From the NCBI RefSeq assembly GCF_002836055.1, contig NZ_PJBS01000349.1, positions 1-64,000 on the forward strand: a stretch of DNA of 64,000 bases, given 5' to 3'. The DNA is from Psychroflexus sp. MES1-P1E (GTDB taxonomy: Bacteria > Bacteroidota > Bacteroidia > Flavobacteriales > Flavobacteriaceae). Made by a program: the position numbers and the translations under genes. The notes under the pieces are model-generated. The model worked only from the letters and a program-made list of their open reading frames with translations, ran no database searches and had not been told where the DNA came from. Below, in pieces: positions 36,701 to 46,075 of this stretch; position 1 is the first letter of the stretch; each line of letters starts with the position of its first letter.

Positions 36701-39700
36701 CAAGCGAGAGAGGCATGTACAATTATAACCCTGCCGCTTCAAATGATAATATTCTTCCTAATCCAAAGCAAAACTTTGGAGGTATTATGAGAGGCTTGCA
36801 AACGACAGATTTCGAGCAATCCAATGTAGAGTTTGTTGAATTTTGGGTCATGGACCCTTTTATTTATGCTGAAAATGCTGGAAATAACGGTGGTAAAGTT
36901 GTTCTCAATTTTGGAAGTATTACAGAAGATATCTCAAAAGATGGAAGGAAACAATTTGAAAATGGTCTTCCAGAAGATGGGGGAAATTCAAATACGTTAT
37001 TAACTAATTTCTCAAAAGTTCCTAGTAACCAATCTTTGGTATATGCTTTTGATACTGAAGGCCAAGAGCGAATTAATCAAGATGTAGGTTATGACGGGCT
37101 GCTCAATAGCGATGAAGCACTAAAGTTTCCTGCGTTTGCCAATTTCGAAGATCCTTCAAATGACGATTACCAGTATTATCTTGACGGTGACGGAGATCTT
37201 TTAAACCGATATAGAAACTTTAATGGAATGGAGGGGAATAGCCCTGTAGAGGTTACCGAAAATAATAGGGGCAATTCTGCGTTCCCAGATGTGGAGGACA
37301 TCAACTTAGATAATACTATGAATACTATTGACAGTTACTATGAATACGAGGTTCCTGTCTTTCCTAATATGAGTGTTGAGAATAATACAAGTACTGTTGC
37401 TGGGATCAATTCAGACTATATCACTGATGTTAAAGAGGTGATCACGACACTTCAAAATGGGCAGGAAATAGAGGCGAGATGGATACAATTTAGAGTTCCT
37501 CTTAGGACGGGTGAAGAATTTGCTGTTGGAGGGATAAGTGATTTACGATCTATTCGATTTATGAGAATGTTCATGACTGGTTTTAGTCAAGAAACCATCT
37601 TGAGATTTGGAACTTTAGAGTTGATTAGAGGAGATTACTTCACATACGATTTACCTATACTTCCAAATGGTCAAAACCCTATGGCGGGCAATACTCAATT
37701 TAATGTAGAAGCAGTCAGTGAGGAAATTACGTCTAATTATGTCACTCCTCCTGGTGTTTTAAGAGAAGAGTTGGTCAATAATAACGTGGCCATCCGAGAA
37801 GATGAAAAATCACTTTCCTTACGAGTGAAAAATTTAGAGACAGAGGATTCTAGAGCCGTTTTCAAAAATTATCAAATTGACATGCGTCAATATGACAACC
37901 TAGAAATGTACCTCCATGCAGAAGCTCTACCACCACCAGAGAATCAGCTTCAAGATGGCCAATTAACTGCTTTTGTAAGGATGGGGATTGACTTTACTAA
38001 TAATTACTACCAGATAGAGATTCCGCTTAAAGTAACAGATCCTCAAGATTTTTCTCCTCGGGGAATATGGCCTTTAGAAAATGATCTCAATTTACCTCTA
38101 GATTTACTTCAACAAATTAAATCTACAGTGCTTGGCGATGACAATCTAAGTAACTTGAAACTCAATTATTTTGACGAATCTTTAAATCCTGTTGATGGTA
38201 GTTCTAATGAGGGATTAAAAGTTGGAATTATTGGTAATCCCAGTTTCGGAAATATACGGGTTATGATGTTGGGGTTAAAAAACTCGAGCAATCAAAATGT
38301 GTCTGGTGAAGTCTGGTTTAACGAGATGAGACTTACAGGGCTTAAAAACGAAGGAGGCTGGGCTGCAGTCTTAAATCTGGATACAAATTTTGCAGATTTT
38401 GCAAATGTATCTGCAAGTGGTCGAAGAACTACCGTAGGCTTTGGAGCCATAGAGCAAGGACCCAACCAAAGGAGTAGGGAGGACATCCAGCAATACGACA
38501 TAGTGACTGGCCTCAACCTAGGCCAACTGTTGCCTAAAGATTGGGGGGTCAAAATACCACTCACTTATAATAGAGGGGAAGAGTTGATTACACCTCAATT
38601 TGATCCTGTTTACGGAGATCTAGAACTCGAAACTTTGCTGGATAATACAGCAGATGAAGCAGATCGAGCAGAATTTGCAGAACAGGCAGAAACCTACACG
38701 AAACGTCAGGGGATAAGTGTCATCGGCCTACGAAAAGATAGGACCAATCAAGAAAAAACGCCAATGCCTTATGACATCGAAAACTTCACAGTATCCTCAA
38801 GTTATAACCAAACTGATTATAGGGATTTTGAAATTAGAGAATCCCTAGACCAGAATGTGGATGCTGCCTTAACTTATGGATTTAATTTTAAACCATTGGA
38901 GGTTAAGCCTCTAGAGAATATTGGCCTTTTTAAAAGCCCCTACTTTGCTATCTTCAAAGACTTTAATATTAATCTGCTTCCCAATAGTATTACTGCTGGT
39001 GCAAACATAAATAGGCAATACAACGAGTTAAGATTTAGAGAGTTCGATCTACCAACGGGAAGTATTGGCACACCAAAACTCTTTCAAAGAAATTATTTTT
39101 TCGATTGGCAATATGCTATTGATTATAATCTGACGAAGTCATTAAATTTCAATTTTAATGCCTCTACCAACAGGATTGTGAGAAATTACATCGATGAAAA
39201 TAACGTTCAAGATAATAGCATAGGTATTTTTGATGATTTTTTTGATATCGGAATTCCAAATAGACATTACCAGCAACTACAGCTTAATTATACCTTACCC
39301 TTTAATAAAATCCCTTTCCTTAAGTTTGTTCAAACTCAATATTCTTACACTGGAGATTTTTTATGGACCAAAGGATCTGAGATTTTAAGAGATCTAGAAG
39401 GTATTCCAGATCTAGGAAATTCTGTTCAAAACTCTGCAAGGCATCAGATCAATTCCAATTTAAACATGTCTAGCTTTTATAATTACCTTGGTTTAACTAA
39501 AAAAAGAGCTCAAAACCCATCCCAAATCAAGCGAAATATAAGTCGAAGAAGAGGGGCTGAAAATTTTGAGCAAGATCCCCAAAATCAAAATAACCAAGAA
39601 AACGCTAAAACGGAACTTACTATAGGTGATAAAGCTCTAAATACCATCATAGGTTTAGTGACAGTCTTGGATCGAGTGCAGTTTAATTATTCTGATACAA

Positions 39701-40998
39701 AAGGTATCTTTTTACCTGGCTATACCAATAATATTGGTTTTGGAGGAACCTTAAAACCTACTGCAGGATTTACTTTTGGAAGTCAAAACGACATTCGTCG
39801 AGAGGCTGCGAGAAAAGGATGGTTAACCATGTATCAAGATTTCAACGAACAATATATACGGACAGATAACCAACTACTGGATATACAAGCAGGGCTGAAA
39901 TTATTGCCAGGGATGACAATAGATTTGATTGCCAATAGAATGTACTCTGATACGTATACAGAAAATTTTAGAGTAGACCCCGAGACCATGGCCTACAATT
40001 CTATTATTCCAAACACTTATGGGAATTTTAATATTTCTACAAACATGATTCGTACTTCCTTTAATTCGAGCACGAAAGAATTTTCTGAAAATTTTGAAAC
40101 GTTTAGGGAAAATCGTTTTATCGTTGCCAACAGACTTGCAGAACAAGCTGGGGTAAATGTAAACGATCCTAATAATATAGATGAAGATGGATATCCAATT
40201 GGTTTTGGAAGAACGAGTCAAGCAGTTCTCTTACCATCCTTTCTTTCCGCGTATACAGGATCCGATCCCCAAGGAGAAGATCTAAGTCCTTTCAGGGATA
40301 TCCCTATTCCTGGATGGAATATAAAATATACTGGGTTGATGAGGTTAACTTGGTTCCGAGAAACCTTTAATCGCTTTTCTATTCAACATGGTTATAGATC
40401 TTCTTATACTGTGAATCAATTTCAAACTGATTTAGAATTTAATAGAAGTGATCCTTTCGGTGATTTCAATACAGATCAAAATGGAAACTTCAGAACAGAA
40501 CTTTTTATTTCTAATGTGAATTTAATAGAAGAATTTAGTCCTTTGATTAAATTGGATTTTGAAATGAAAAATTCGGTGAGTATTCTTGCTGAAGTTAGAA
40601 AAGATAGAGCCTTATCTTTGAGTTTCAACAACAATCTGTTAACTGAAATGCAGGGAGATGAGTATATCATAGGTCTAGGGTATAGAGTTAAAGATCTTAC
40701 TGTTGTCACTCAATTTGAAGGGAATAGAAGGGTTTTAAGTAGCGATTTGAACTTAAAAGCAGATCTTTCTTTAAGAAGAAACGAAACAATCATTAGAAAT
40801 TTAGACGTGCTGAGTAACCGTGTTACTTCAGGTCAAGACATTTGGTCCATAAATTTTGTAGCTGATTATGCATTTACTAAAAATTTAACAGCTTTATTTT
40901 TCTACGATCATGTATTTTCGCAGAATGCAATCTCAACTATATTCCCACAAACAACCGTTAGAACAGGGTTTACATTGAGATATAATTTTGGAAACTAA
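33772..40998 (+). CDS. sprA: SprA, outer-membrane translocon of the type IX secretion system / gliding motility
   Basis: 2408 residues, in line with SprA of gliding Flavobacteria (about 2400). Signal peptide with a hydrophobic run at 12-30 ending in YAQ. The rest is a long beta-rich sequence (36-strand barrel in the known structure) with a terminal aromatic strand ending RYNFGN. SprA is the pore of the T9SS and is also needed for SprB adhesin display. Start is a TTG at 33772: no in-frame ATG lies between ruvA and the signal peptide, so this is the only sensible start; TTG starts are also used by ctaB here. It is immediately downstream of ruvA and followed by gcvH, a conserved block in the family. 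Confidence 0.95.
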   Translation: MNKKRLSLNINFISYFFLVFLVFLSLEIYAQDSIPQGPTYGTISMPNPSSIVSKYEYDSYIDKYIYTEKIGSVNTKFPLVLTPKEFEALVLEEQMKSYFKQKSDAALGKGDVEDQKNLIPIFYVNNSFFQSVFGGNQIEVNPRGSVAVDMGILYSKQDNPALSPRNQSNLTFDFDQRISMSLQASVGTRLQVNAEYDTESTFDFQNQVKMDYTPTEDDIIQKIEVGNVNMPLNSTLIQGSQSLFGVKTQLQFGKTTITGVFSELNSERQSVNIQGGATVREFDKFALDYDENRHFFLSQFFRDQYDEALQNYPFINSRIQITRVQVWITNRTNNTETISDSRNIVALQDLGESAPDKLGLFFDNNGNPIAPPIPNFLLNPNGRPDNANNVFNPDGINGGANSILNDQIRDIATIQQGFGSAQPFVSEGRDYAILENARELGPNEFFLNTQLGYISLNQRLNNDEILGVAFEYTTTDGRVFRVGEFANGGPPGTETQENPEEQGEQIALNQNLIVKLLKSPVTIVQEPIWDLMMKNFYSLGANGLEQDGFRFNILYTDPQPVNFITQAPGSTTPLPDDVDETNLLQVLDLDRLNLNNDPVNGGDGFFDFVSGITIDPENGVIKFTKVEPFGEYLFNKLDLTPETGPENYDNPETYNQNQTKYVFNSLYSTTKTQAQQDGAQQNKFQLAGRYKASSTGGIPIGAFNVPRGSVSVTAGGRTLQEGIDYTVNYELGRVNILDEALLASDTPIQVSTENNALFGRQTKRFTGIDVQHRFSEELLIGGTYLNLNERPITQKADYGTEPINNSIYGVNFNYNTTVPFFTRLVNKLPNIDTDVESNFSLRGEFAYLRPGTPEASDFEGEATSYVDDFEGSQTSISVIDPLSWKLASTPIGYRGPNDANGTFDSNDDLSINDYRAKLNWHTIDPIFYSSQRPEDVTDQDLSQYYSRRVLVNEIFPNVDIVPGQIQTLFPLDLVYRPSERGMYNYNPAASNDNILPNPKQNFGGIMRGLQTTDFEQSNVEFVEFWVMDPFIYAENAGNNGGKVVLNFGSITEDISKDGRKQFENGLPEDGGNSNTLLTNFSKVPSNQSLVYAFDTEGQERINQDVGYDGLLNSDEALKFPAFANFEDPSNDDYQYYLDGDGDLLNRYRNFNGMEGNSPVEVTENNRGNSAFPDVEDINLDNTMNTIDSYYEYEVPVFPNMSVENNTSTVAGINSDYITDVKEVITTLQNGQEIEARWIQFRVPLRTGEEFAVGGISDLRSIRFMRMFMTGFSQETILRFGTLELIRGDYFTYDLPILPNGQNPMAGNTQFNVEAVSEEITSNYVTPPGVLREELVNNNVAIREDEKSLSLRVKNLETEDSRAVFKNYQIDMRQYDNLEMYLHAEALPPPENQLQDGQLTAFVRMGIDFTNNYYQIEIPLKVTDPQDFSPRGIWPLENDLNLPLDLLQQIKSTVLGDDNLSNLKLNYFDESLNPVDGSSNEGLKVGIIGNPSFGNIRVMMLGLKNSSNQNVSGEVWFNEMRLTGLKNEGGWAAVLNLDTNFADFANVSASGRRTTVGFGAIEQGPNQRSREDIQQYDIVTGLNLGQLLPKDWGVKIPLTYNRGEELITPQFDPVYGDLELETLLDNTADEADRAEFAEQAETYTKRQGISVIGLRKDRTNQEKTPMPYDIENFTVSSSYNQTDYRDFEIRESLDQNVDAALTYGFNFKPLEVKPLENIGLFKSPYFAIFKDFNINLLPNSITAGANINRQYNELRFREFDLPTGSIGTPKLFQRNYFFDWQYAIDYNLTKSLNFNFNASTNRIVRNYIDENNVQDNSIGIFDDFFDIGIPNRHYQQLQLNYTLPFNKIPFLKFVQTQYSYTGDFLWTKGSEILRDLEGIPDLGNSVQNSARHQINSNLNMSSFYNYLGLTKKRAQNPSQIKRNISRRRGAENFEQDPQNQNNQENAKTELTIGDKALNTIIGLVTVLDRVQFNYSDTKGIFLPGYTNNIGFGGTLKPTAGFTFGSQNDIRREAARKGWLTMYQDFNEQYIRTDNQLLDIQAGLKLLPGMTIDLIANRMYSDTYTENFRVDPETMAYNSIIPNTYGNFNISTNMIRTSFNSSTKEFSENFETFRENRFIVANRLAEQAGVNVNDPNNIDEDGYPIGFGRTSQAVLLPSFLSAYTGSDPQGEDLSPFRDIPIPGWNIKYTGLMRLTWFRETFNRFSIQHGYRSSYTVNQFQTDLEFNRSDPFGDFNTDQNGNFRTELFISNVNLIEEFSPLIKLDFEMKNSVSILAEVRKDRALSLSFNNNLLTEMQGDEYIIGLGYRVKDLTVVTQFEGNRRVLSSDLNLKADLSLRRNETIIRNLDVLSNRVTSGQDIWSINFVADYAFTKNLTALFFYDHVFSQNAISTIFPQTTVRTGFTLRYNFGN

Positions 40999-41010
40999 AA
41001 CAATTTAAAA

Positions 41011-41388
41011 ATGAATATACCAGATAGCTTAAAGTACACCAAAGATCACGAGTGGATCAAAATTGATGGAGATATCGCCACCATTGGAATTACAGATTTC
41101 GCACAAAGTGAATTAGGAGACATTGTGTACGTAGAAGTTGAAACTGTAGGAGATTCCCTAGATAAAGATGAGGTTTTCGGAACTGTAGAAGCTGTTAAAA
41201 CCGTATCTGATTTGTTTATACCTTTAACTGGCAAAATCATCGAATTTAATGAAGAGTTAGAAGATGAACCAGAAATGGTTAATGAAGAGCCTTACGAAAA
41301 AGGATGGATGATTAAAATGGAAATAACAGATCACGACGAAGTTAAAGAACTTATGGATGCAGAAGCTTATAAAGCTCTTACTGACTAG
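41011..41388 (+). CDS. gcvH: Glycine cleavage system H protein
   Basis: 125 residues. The lipoyl-lysine is K63 in VEAVKTVSD, in the GDIVYVEVE...GTVEAVK barrel typical of GcvH. It shuttles the aminomethyl group between the P, T and L proteins; P and T are not in the window. Its last 32 bases overlap the next reading frame. Confidence 0.96.
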   Translation: MNIPDSLKYTKDHEWIKIDGDIATIGITDFAQSELGDIVYVEVETVGDSLDKDEVFGTVEAVKTVSDLFIPLTGKIIEFNEELEDEPEMVNEEPYEKGWMIKMEITDHDEVKELMDAEAYKALTD

Positions 41389-41752
41389 TCAACTATTATT
41401 GCCTGTTGCTATTTTATGCACAGCAAGTATCTTAGTTCTTTCTATTTCAGATATAAGTAGCCTTCCCAAACTTCAAATAAGTTATGAGGATAAACTTTAT
41501 CATTTTGTAGCTTATTTTGTTTTAAATTCAATTTGGCTTATTGCATTATTGAAAAAAAATGGATATCAGTTAAAAAAGATTTTGTTAACTTCTCTTAGCA
41601 TTGTTGTTTTTGGTATTATTATTGAAATAGTTCAAGGAAGCTTAACAGATTCCAGAGCTTTTGATATACTTGATATTTTAGCGAATAGTATAGCAGTAGT
41701 GGTGAGTTTTTTCTGTTTTATGTTAGTAAAAAAAAGTTTTTTGAAAAAATAA
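41357..41752 (+). CDS. VanZ-like membrane protein
   Basis: 131 residues with four hydrophobic helices and the VanZ-type core YEDKLYHFVAYF plus SLTDSRAFDILDILANS. The function of VanZ-like proteins is undefined in this group. The ATG at 41357 lies 32 bases inside gcvH, so the two are translationally coupled; the next ATG would cut into helix 1, and no other start is convincing. Overlaps of this kind are rare in the window. It is the fourth gene of the ruvA-sprA-gcvH block. Confidence 0.75.
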   Translation: MQKLIKLLLTSQLLLPVAILCTASILVLSISDISSLPKLQISYEDKLYHFVAYFVLNSIWLIALLKKNGYQLKKILLTSLSIVVFGIIIEIVQGSLTDSRAFDILDILANSIAVVVSFFCFMLVKKSFLKK

Positions 41753-41813
41753 AATCAAAATCAAAGTAAATTTTATTTTTTTTATATTTTAGTAATCTAT
41801 TAAAAATTATAAT

Positions 41814-42530
41814 ATGGAACCGAAAAAGAATCCAAAAAAAGACCTGTCTAAAAGAAGTTTTCTGTTTTTTCAGATTGGACTTGTAGTAGTTCTTGCTATT
41901 ACTTTAACCATGATTGAATGGAAAACTTATGATAACGATGCTATAGATACTGGTTTTGTGAATCTTGACATGTTAGAAGAGGAAGACGTGCCAATTACAG
42001 AAATCCAAAAGACGCCACCACCACCGCCACCACCGCCACCTGCACCAGAAGTTATTGAGGTGGTAGAAGATGACGAAGATGTAGAGGAGGTTATTATAGA
42101 ATCTACTGAAACCGATCAAAACGAAGTTGTTGAAGTTGAAGAAGTCGAAGAAGTCGAAGAAGAAATTGGTGATGTTCCTTTTGCTGTTATTGAAAGTGTT
42201 CCAATTTTTCCTGGATGTGAAGGCCTTAACACCAATGATGAGCGTAAAAACTGTATGAGTCAGAAGATTAGCAAGTTTGTTAATAAAAACTTCGACACTG
42301 GCTTAGCTGCAGATCTTGGATTAAGTGGCATAAATAGGGTTTACGTTCAGTTTAAAATCGATAAAAAAGGTAATATCGTAAATGTTGCCGCCCGAGCTCC
42401 TCACCCAAGATTACAATCTGAAGGTGAACGAGTTATCAAAAAACTTCCTAAAATGAAACCAGGGCAGCAACGTGGACAAAATGTTGGGGTATTATATTCT
42501 TTACCTATTACGTTTAAAGTACAAGATTAA
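41814..42530 (+). CDS. TonB-family energy transducer
   Basis: 238 residues. Short cytoplasmic N-terminus, one membrane helix (about 14-33), a Pro-rich stretch of nine prolines (63-72), a long acidic segment containing VEEVEEVEE repeats, and a C-terminal TonB domain from about 130 (VPIFPGCEG... to YSLPITFKVQD). It would couple the inner-membrane proton force to TonB receptors, such as the one at 12144. No ExbB/ExbD genes are nearby. The gene ends 20 bases before a strong terminator. Confidence 0.92.
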   Translation: MEPKKNPKKDLSKRSFLFFQIGLVVVLAITLTMIEWKTYDNDAIDTGFVNLDMLEEEDVPITEIQKTPPPPPPPPPAPEVIEVVEDDEDVEEVIIESTETDQNEVVEVEEVEEVEEEIGDVPFAVIESVPIFPGCEGLNTNDERKNCMSQKISKFVNKNFDTGLAADLGLSGINRVYVQFKIDKKGNIVNVAARAPHPRLQSEGERVIKKLPKMKPGQQRGQNVGVLYSLPITFKVQD

Positions 42531-42550
42531 ATTCAAATAAAATACAGTTC

Positions 42551-42587
42551 AAAAAAATCCCGAATGTTGAATTCGGGATTTTTTTAT
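42551..42587 (+). terminator. Rho-independent terminator
   Basis: AAATCCCGAAT (42555-42565) and ATTCGGGATTT (42571-42581) form a perfect 11-pair stem with a five-base loop and a T run. It closes the ruvA-sprA-gcvH-vanZ-tonB unit. Confidence 0.9.
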
Positions 42588-44520
42588 TTTAAATTAAATT
42601 CATAAATCTATCCAACCTACCATCAATGAGGTGCTCCCCGTTCCCTCTCCTGTTGATGTGCTTTTCTACGTTTGGGTAAAGCTTTGTTTCACAAACAGAA
42701 AGTTAGCCCACAATTTCAGAATGTAATGATACCTTAAAACAGACAAGAGTCCTGTCTAAAACTCAGTTGAAATCTTTTATTCTTGGCTATTGTAAAGAGC
42801 CAGAAGTTGAAGCCAAGGATGAGTATAAACTGAAAAAAAAATAAGCTTTTAGAGAGTTACTAAGAGGGATTAAGTGGTCTACCTTATGAAGATTTCACTT
42901 GCCCACACCCTGAGAGTGGTTTAAACATCCCTTTGTCCCAAGAAGTTTATAACCGCTTTGCTATTCAAATTGATAAAATTTGGACCAATGCTTGTAAAGC
43001 ATCTTAACTTAATCGCTATTTTGAAGTTTAACCGTATTGCGATCTTAAAGCAAAGATTGAGCCTCTGTTTTGCTTTAAATTTTTTTGTTAAGAAGTTATT
43101 TAATGAATAAACCTTTCTAACTCAATAGCGAGCACTACGGGTTTATTTTCGATATTCCAGAAGCCCTCCGAATGGGAGTAGATTTTGAAAAATCTTTTGC
43201 CATTTTCAATGCTAACATAACAGTTATTTTTAAAGTGTTTAGGAAAGTGTCTCAACTTTTACAAAGTGATTTTTGAAAACCAAGTCAAGTTTGCTTGCTA
43301 CTATTATGATTTAGCAGAAGAACTTGGCAAAGAAGCGTGCACCCCATTCCTCATGCTTGGGCGAAGATAGGCTAGCTTTATAGTGATGGTTAGCCTATCC
43401 AGTAGTAAAAGATTATTTGAGCTATGAAGCAGGATGGTTTTAGATATTCAAGTTGAAAGGGGGATAGTTGTATTGGAGATACTCAGAGATGCTCCTGTTT
43501 TGCGGTTGCTGTAACCGTCTAAATGTAAAGTAATAATTTGTTTTAAGTTCATTGGATCAAGTGTATTGGCCATATCGTTGTTTTAGCGATAAGGTAATTA
43601 CTCAATTTCATAAAGAGGCAAGGAAGCTAATCCGAACAGTGGCATAAATCAAAACGTTTTAACATCAACACAAAAACAACTGGCATAAGTCAGACCGTAA
43701 TTGTTAGCATGGTTTGGTCCAAAATGCCCAGCACAATGATTTCAAAATCAATGGTATAAAACGAACTGTAGTGCCCCTCAATCTATTACTATCCTACAAT
43801 GTTGTAGAATATACAATTGGCTCTAAATTTCATATCTATTTAAGTTATAAGATGAAACGGATACATCAAACCACTACTTACTGGCAGTGGTTAATCGATA
43901 AATTTTCTTTGTAAGATGCCACCGCAGTTAATGCTAGTTGGAAAACTAAATTTGGATCTCAACTTGTAGTAAAGTACACAGAGGCCTTTACTACAAGTCA
44001 TCTTTTCTTCCAATTAGAATATAACCAAGTTAGATCTTACACAATTTCTCACAGTACTTTAAATTTTCCTTAAACGAACTATAATCAGTTTATGGCAGAC
44101 CTTTGGGCAACAAATTCTTGAGAACTTCTTTTTATCTCAAGAAAAAAAGGATAAATGGTATGGGCGTGTAAAATTCATTTTTGGCGTATGTGATTTTGAA
44201 ACTATTGTGGATAGTGTCCCATTTTGTGTCTCAGATTTATTTGTATATGAACGACAAAGAATTGCTGATGAAGGCATCAAAATAGGCTAAGCTAATTAAG
44301 GTAAACTTTCATTAAGGCGAGAAGGAAGTAAGATTTATAATAAACCCAACGACAAACCTAAAGGTCTATCTGAATCTAATTCACAGGAAGTTTGATACCG
44401 CTCGAGGTAAGGCTCTAAACTTCGATAGAAATACAACTTGGGTTAACTTGGGCTTTAGGACAGATATTTAACTGGTATTACGATTATTAACCCAATACTT
44501 AGTAAACATTAACGAACGTC
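42588..44520 (+). pseudogene. About 1.9 kb of decayed coding sequence, family not recognised
   Basis: No intact gene: stops are dense in all frames. Scattered pieces look formerly coding on the + strand, for example EHYGFIFDIPEALRMGVDF (near 43132), NFYKVIFENQVKFACYYYD (near 43260), a 66-codon piece at 43714-43914 (HNDFKINGIKRTVVPLNLLL) and YGRVKFIFGVCDFETIVDS (near 44160). The pieces lie in order but in several frames, as expected for one or two old genes with many frameshifts. I could not assign them to a transposase, phage or other family, and I saw no terminal inverted repeats. Nothing in this stretch is likely to encode a product. Confidence 0.5.
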
Positions 44521-44547
44521 TGCTTCCTAAAAAAAACTTTTTAGCCG

Positions 44548-44555
44548 TATCTTTG
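44548..44555 (+). promoter_or_regulatory. Candidate -7 box upstream of ctaB
   Basis: TATCTTTG fits TAnnTTTG exactly, 17 bases before the TTG start codon, so the transcript would have a very short leader. No clear -33 box is present; the upstream DNA is the decayed 1.9-kb stretch. Confidence 0.5.
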
Positions 44556-44571
44556 CAAAAAGTTTCGAATA

Positions 44572-45474
44572 TTGTCAGATTCTATTGCATACACACAAGT
44601 TTCTTCCTGGATACATGATTTTAAAGAACTCACAAAGGTAAGATTATCCCTTAGTGTTGTATTTTCTTCAATTGCTGGTTATCTATTAGGTATAGACACC
44701 TTTGATGTTGGTCATTTTGTATTATTAGCGCTAGGAGGCTATGCCATGGTAGGTGCTTCTAATGCCTTTAATCAAATCATAGAAAAGAACTTAGATGCAA
44801 AGATGAAAAGGACTAAAAATCGTCCTCTACCATCGGGTAGTATGACCACAAGTACTGCCTTTTTTATTGCGACTCTTCTTACTGTAATCGGGTTGTCATT
44901 CCTTTTTATTATCAACCCTATAACGGCCATGTTTGGGGCGATATCTATTTTTCTTTATGTGAGTGTTTATACTCCATTAAAAACTATCACTCCGCTTTCT
45001 GTTTTTGTAGGAGCATTTCCAGGGGCTATTCCTTTTATGTTGGGATGGGTAGCTGCAACGGGTTCTTTTGGGATTGAAGCAGGAGCCTTATTTATGATTC
45101 AGTTTTTCTGGCAATTCCCCCATTTTTGGGCTTTAGGTTGGTGGCTGTATGATGATTATAAAGAAGGGGGCTTTTTTATGCTACCTACTGGTAAAAGAGA
45201 TAGCGGCACAGCAATTCAAATTATCCTTTATACTATATGGACCCTTATTGTTTCGATAATACCTGCTCTGGGTGTTACTGGAGATTTAAAGCTATCAATA
45301 GTCTCTGCTGTTTTAGTGTTTATATCAGGATTGATTATGCTTTTTTATGCAATTAAGCTTTTTCAAAAACGAGAGACCAAATACGCCAGACAGCTGATGC
45401 TAGCCAGCGTGTTTTACATTACTTTAATACAAATAATTTACGTATCAGATAAATATATCAGAATATGGTTTTAG
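44572..45474 (+). CDS. ctaB: Heme O synthase (protoheme IX farnesyltransferase)
   Basis: 300 residues, nine predicted helices, UbiA family. NAFNQIIEKNLDAKMKRTKN is the Asp-rich prenyl-diphosphate motif (NxxxDxxxDxxMxRT) and a second motif lies near DDYKEGG. It converts heme B to heme O for the aa3-type oxidase. The start is TTG at 44572, directly before a normal CtaB N-terminus; no earlier in-frame start suits. It overlaps the next gene by 10 bases and begins the second oxidase operon. Confidence 0.95.
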   Translation: MSDSIAYTQVSSWIHDFKELTKVRLSLSVVFSSIAGYLLGIDTFDVGHFVLLALGGYAMVGASNAFNQIIEKNLDAKMKRTKNRPLPSGSMTTSTAFFIATLLTVIGLSFLFIINPITAMFGAISIFLYVSVYTPLKTITPLSVFVGAFPGAIPFMLGWVAATGSFGIEAGALFMIQFFWQFPHFWALGWWLYDDYKEGGFFMLPTGKRDSGTAIQIILYTIWTLIVSIIPALGVTGDLKLSIVSAVLVFISGLIMLFYAIKLFQKRETKYARQLMLASVFYITLIQIIYVSDKYIRIWF

Positions 45475-46031
45475 ATGAAAAACACAAACGTGCAAGGATG
45501 ATGATGATGTGGTTTGGCATCATAAGCATGTCGATGATGTTTGCAGGATTAACGAGTGCTTACGTTGTGAGTAAAAACAGACCAGATTGGCTTACAGACT
45601 ATCAATTACCAGATGTTTTTATTTGGAGTACGCTGGTTATATTTTTAAGTAGTATTACATTTCATTTAACCAAAAAATTCACTTCTGAAGGTGATTTAGT
45701 AAAGGCTAATGCTATGATAATTTCTACTTTTATCTTAGGAGTTCTTTTTGTGGTGATGCAGTTTGTTGGCTTTAATGAGATTGTAGAGGCAGGGTATTAT
45801 TTTACGGGAAGTGCTAGTAGTATTACAATGTCTTTCATTTACCTATTAGTTTTAGCTCACGTTGTCCATGTCATGGCAGGCCTTATCGTCTTGTTGGTCG
45901 TAATTTATAATCATTTTAAAAAGAAATATTCTAAAGGGAATATGCTAGGATTGCGTCTAGGGGTAACCTTCTGGCACTTTGTAGATGGGCTTTGGCTTTA
46001 CCTCTTTTTGTTTTTATATTTCTTTAGATAA
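45465..46031 (+). CDS. Cytochrome c oxidase subunit III (short form)
   Basis: 188 residues with five helices of the heme-copper oxidase subunit III family (AGLTSAYVVSKNRPDW, LVLAHVVHVMAGLIVL and the C-terminal RLGVTFWHFVDGLWLYLF). It starts within the last ten bases of ctaB. A second, longer subunit III follows; paired copies are common in Bacteroidetes and one may serve assembly or oxygen delivery (inference). Confidence 0.9.
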   Translation: MVLDEKHKRARMMMMWFGIISMSMMFAGLTSAYVVSKNRPDWLTDYQLPDVFIWSTLVIFLSSITFHLTKKFTSEGDLVKANAMIISTFILGVLFVVMQFVGFNEIVEAGYYFTGSASSITMSFIYLLVLAHVVHVMAGLIVLLVVIYNHFKKKYSKGNMLGLRLGVTFWHFVDGLWLYLFLFLYFFR

Positions 46032-46044
46032 TAAGAATTTTGTC

Positions 46045-46052
46045 TATTTTTG
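46045..46052 (+). promoter_or_regulatory. Possible internal -7 box before the long subunit III gene
   Basis: TATTTTTG fits TAnnTTTG, 24 bases before the next ATG. It stands in a 44-base gap, and without a -33 partner it may be chance in AT-rich DNA. Confidence 0.25.
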
Positions 46053-46075
46053 TAAGACATTAATATTTAATTTTT

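Noticed and set aside
33772-40998. Opposite-strand open frames within sprA, actA, actB and the TonB receptor
   Set aside because: They follow the codon pattern of the real genes, lack starts or motifs and appear to be shadows.
42050-42170. Short tandem repeat in the TonB gene
   Set aside because: It encodes the acidic VEEVEE spacer and the Pro-rich rod, normal for the family.
42588-44520. An intact gene or an insertion sequence in the gap after tonB
   Set aside because: All frames are broken within about 66 codons, and I found neither transposase motifs nor terminal inverted repeats.
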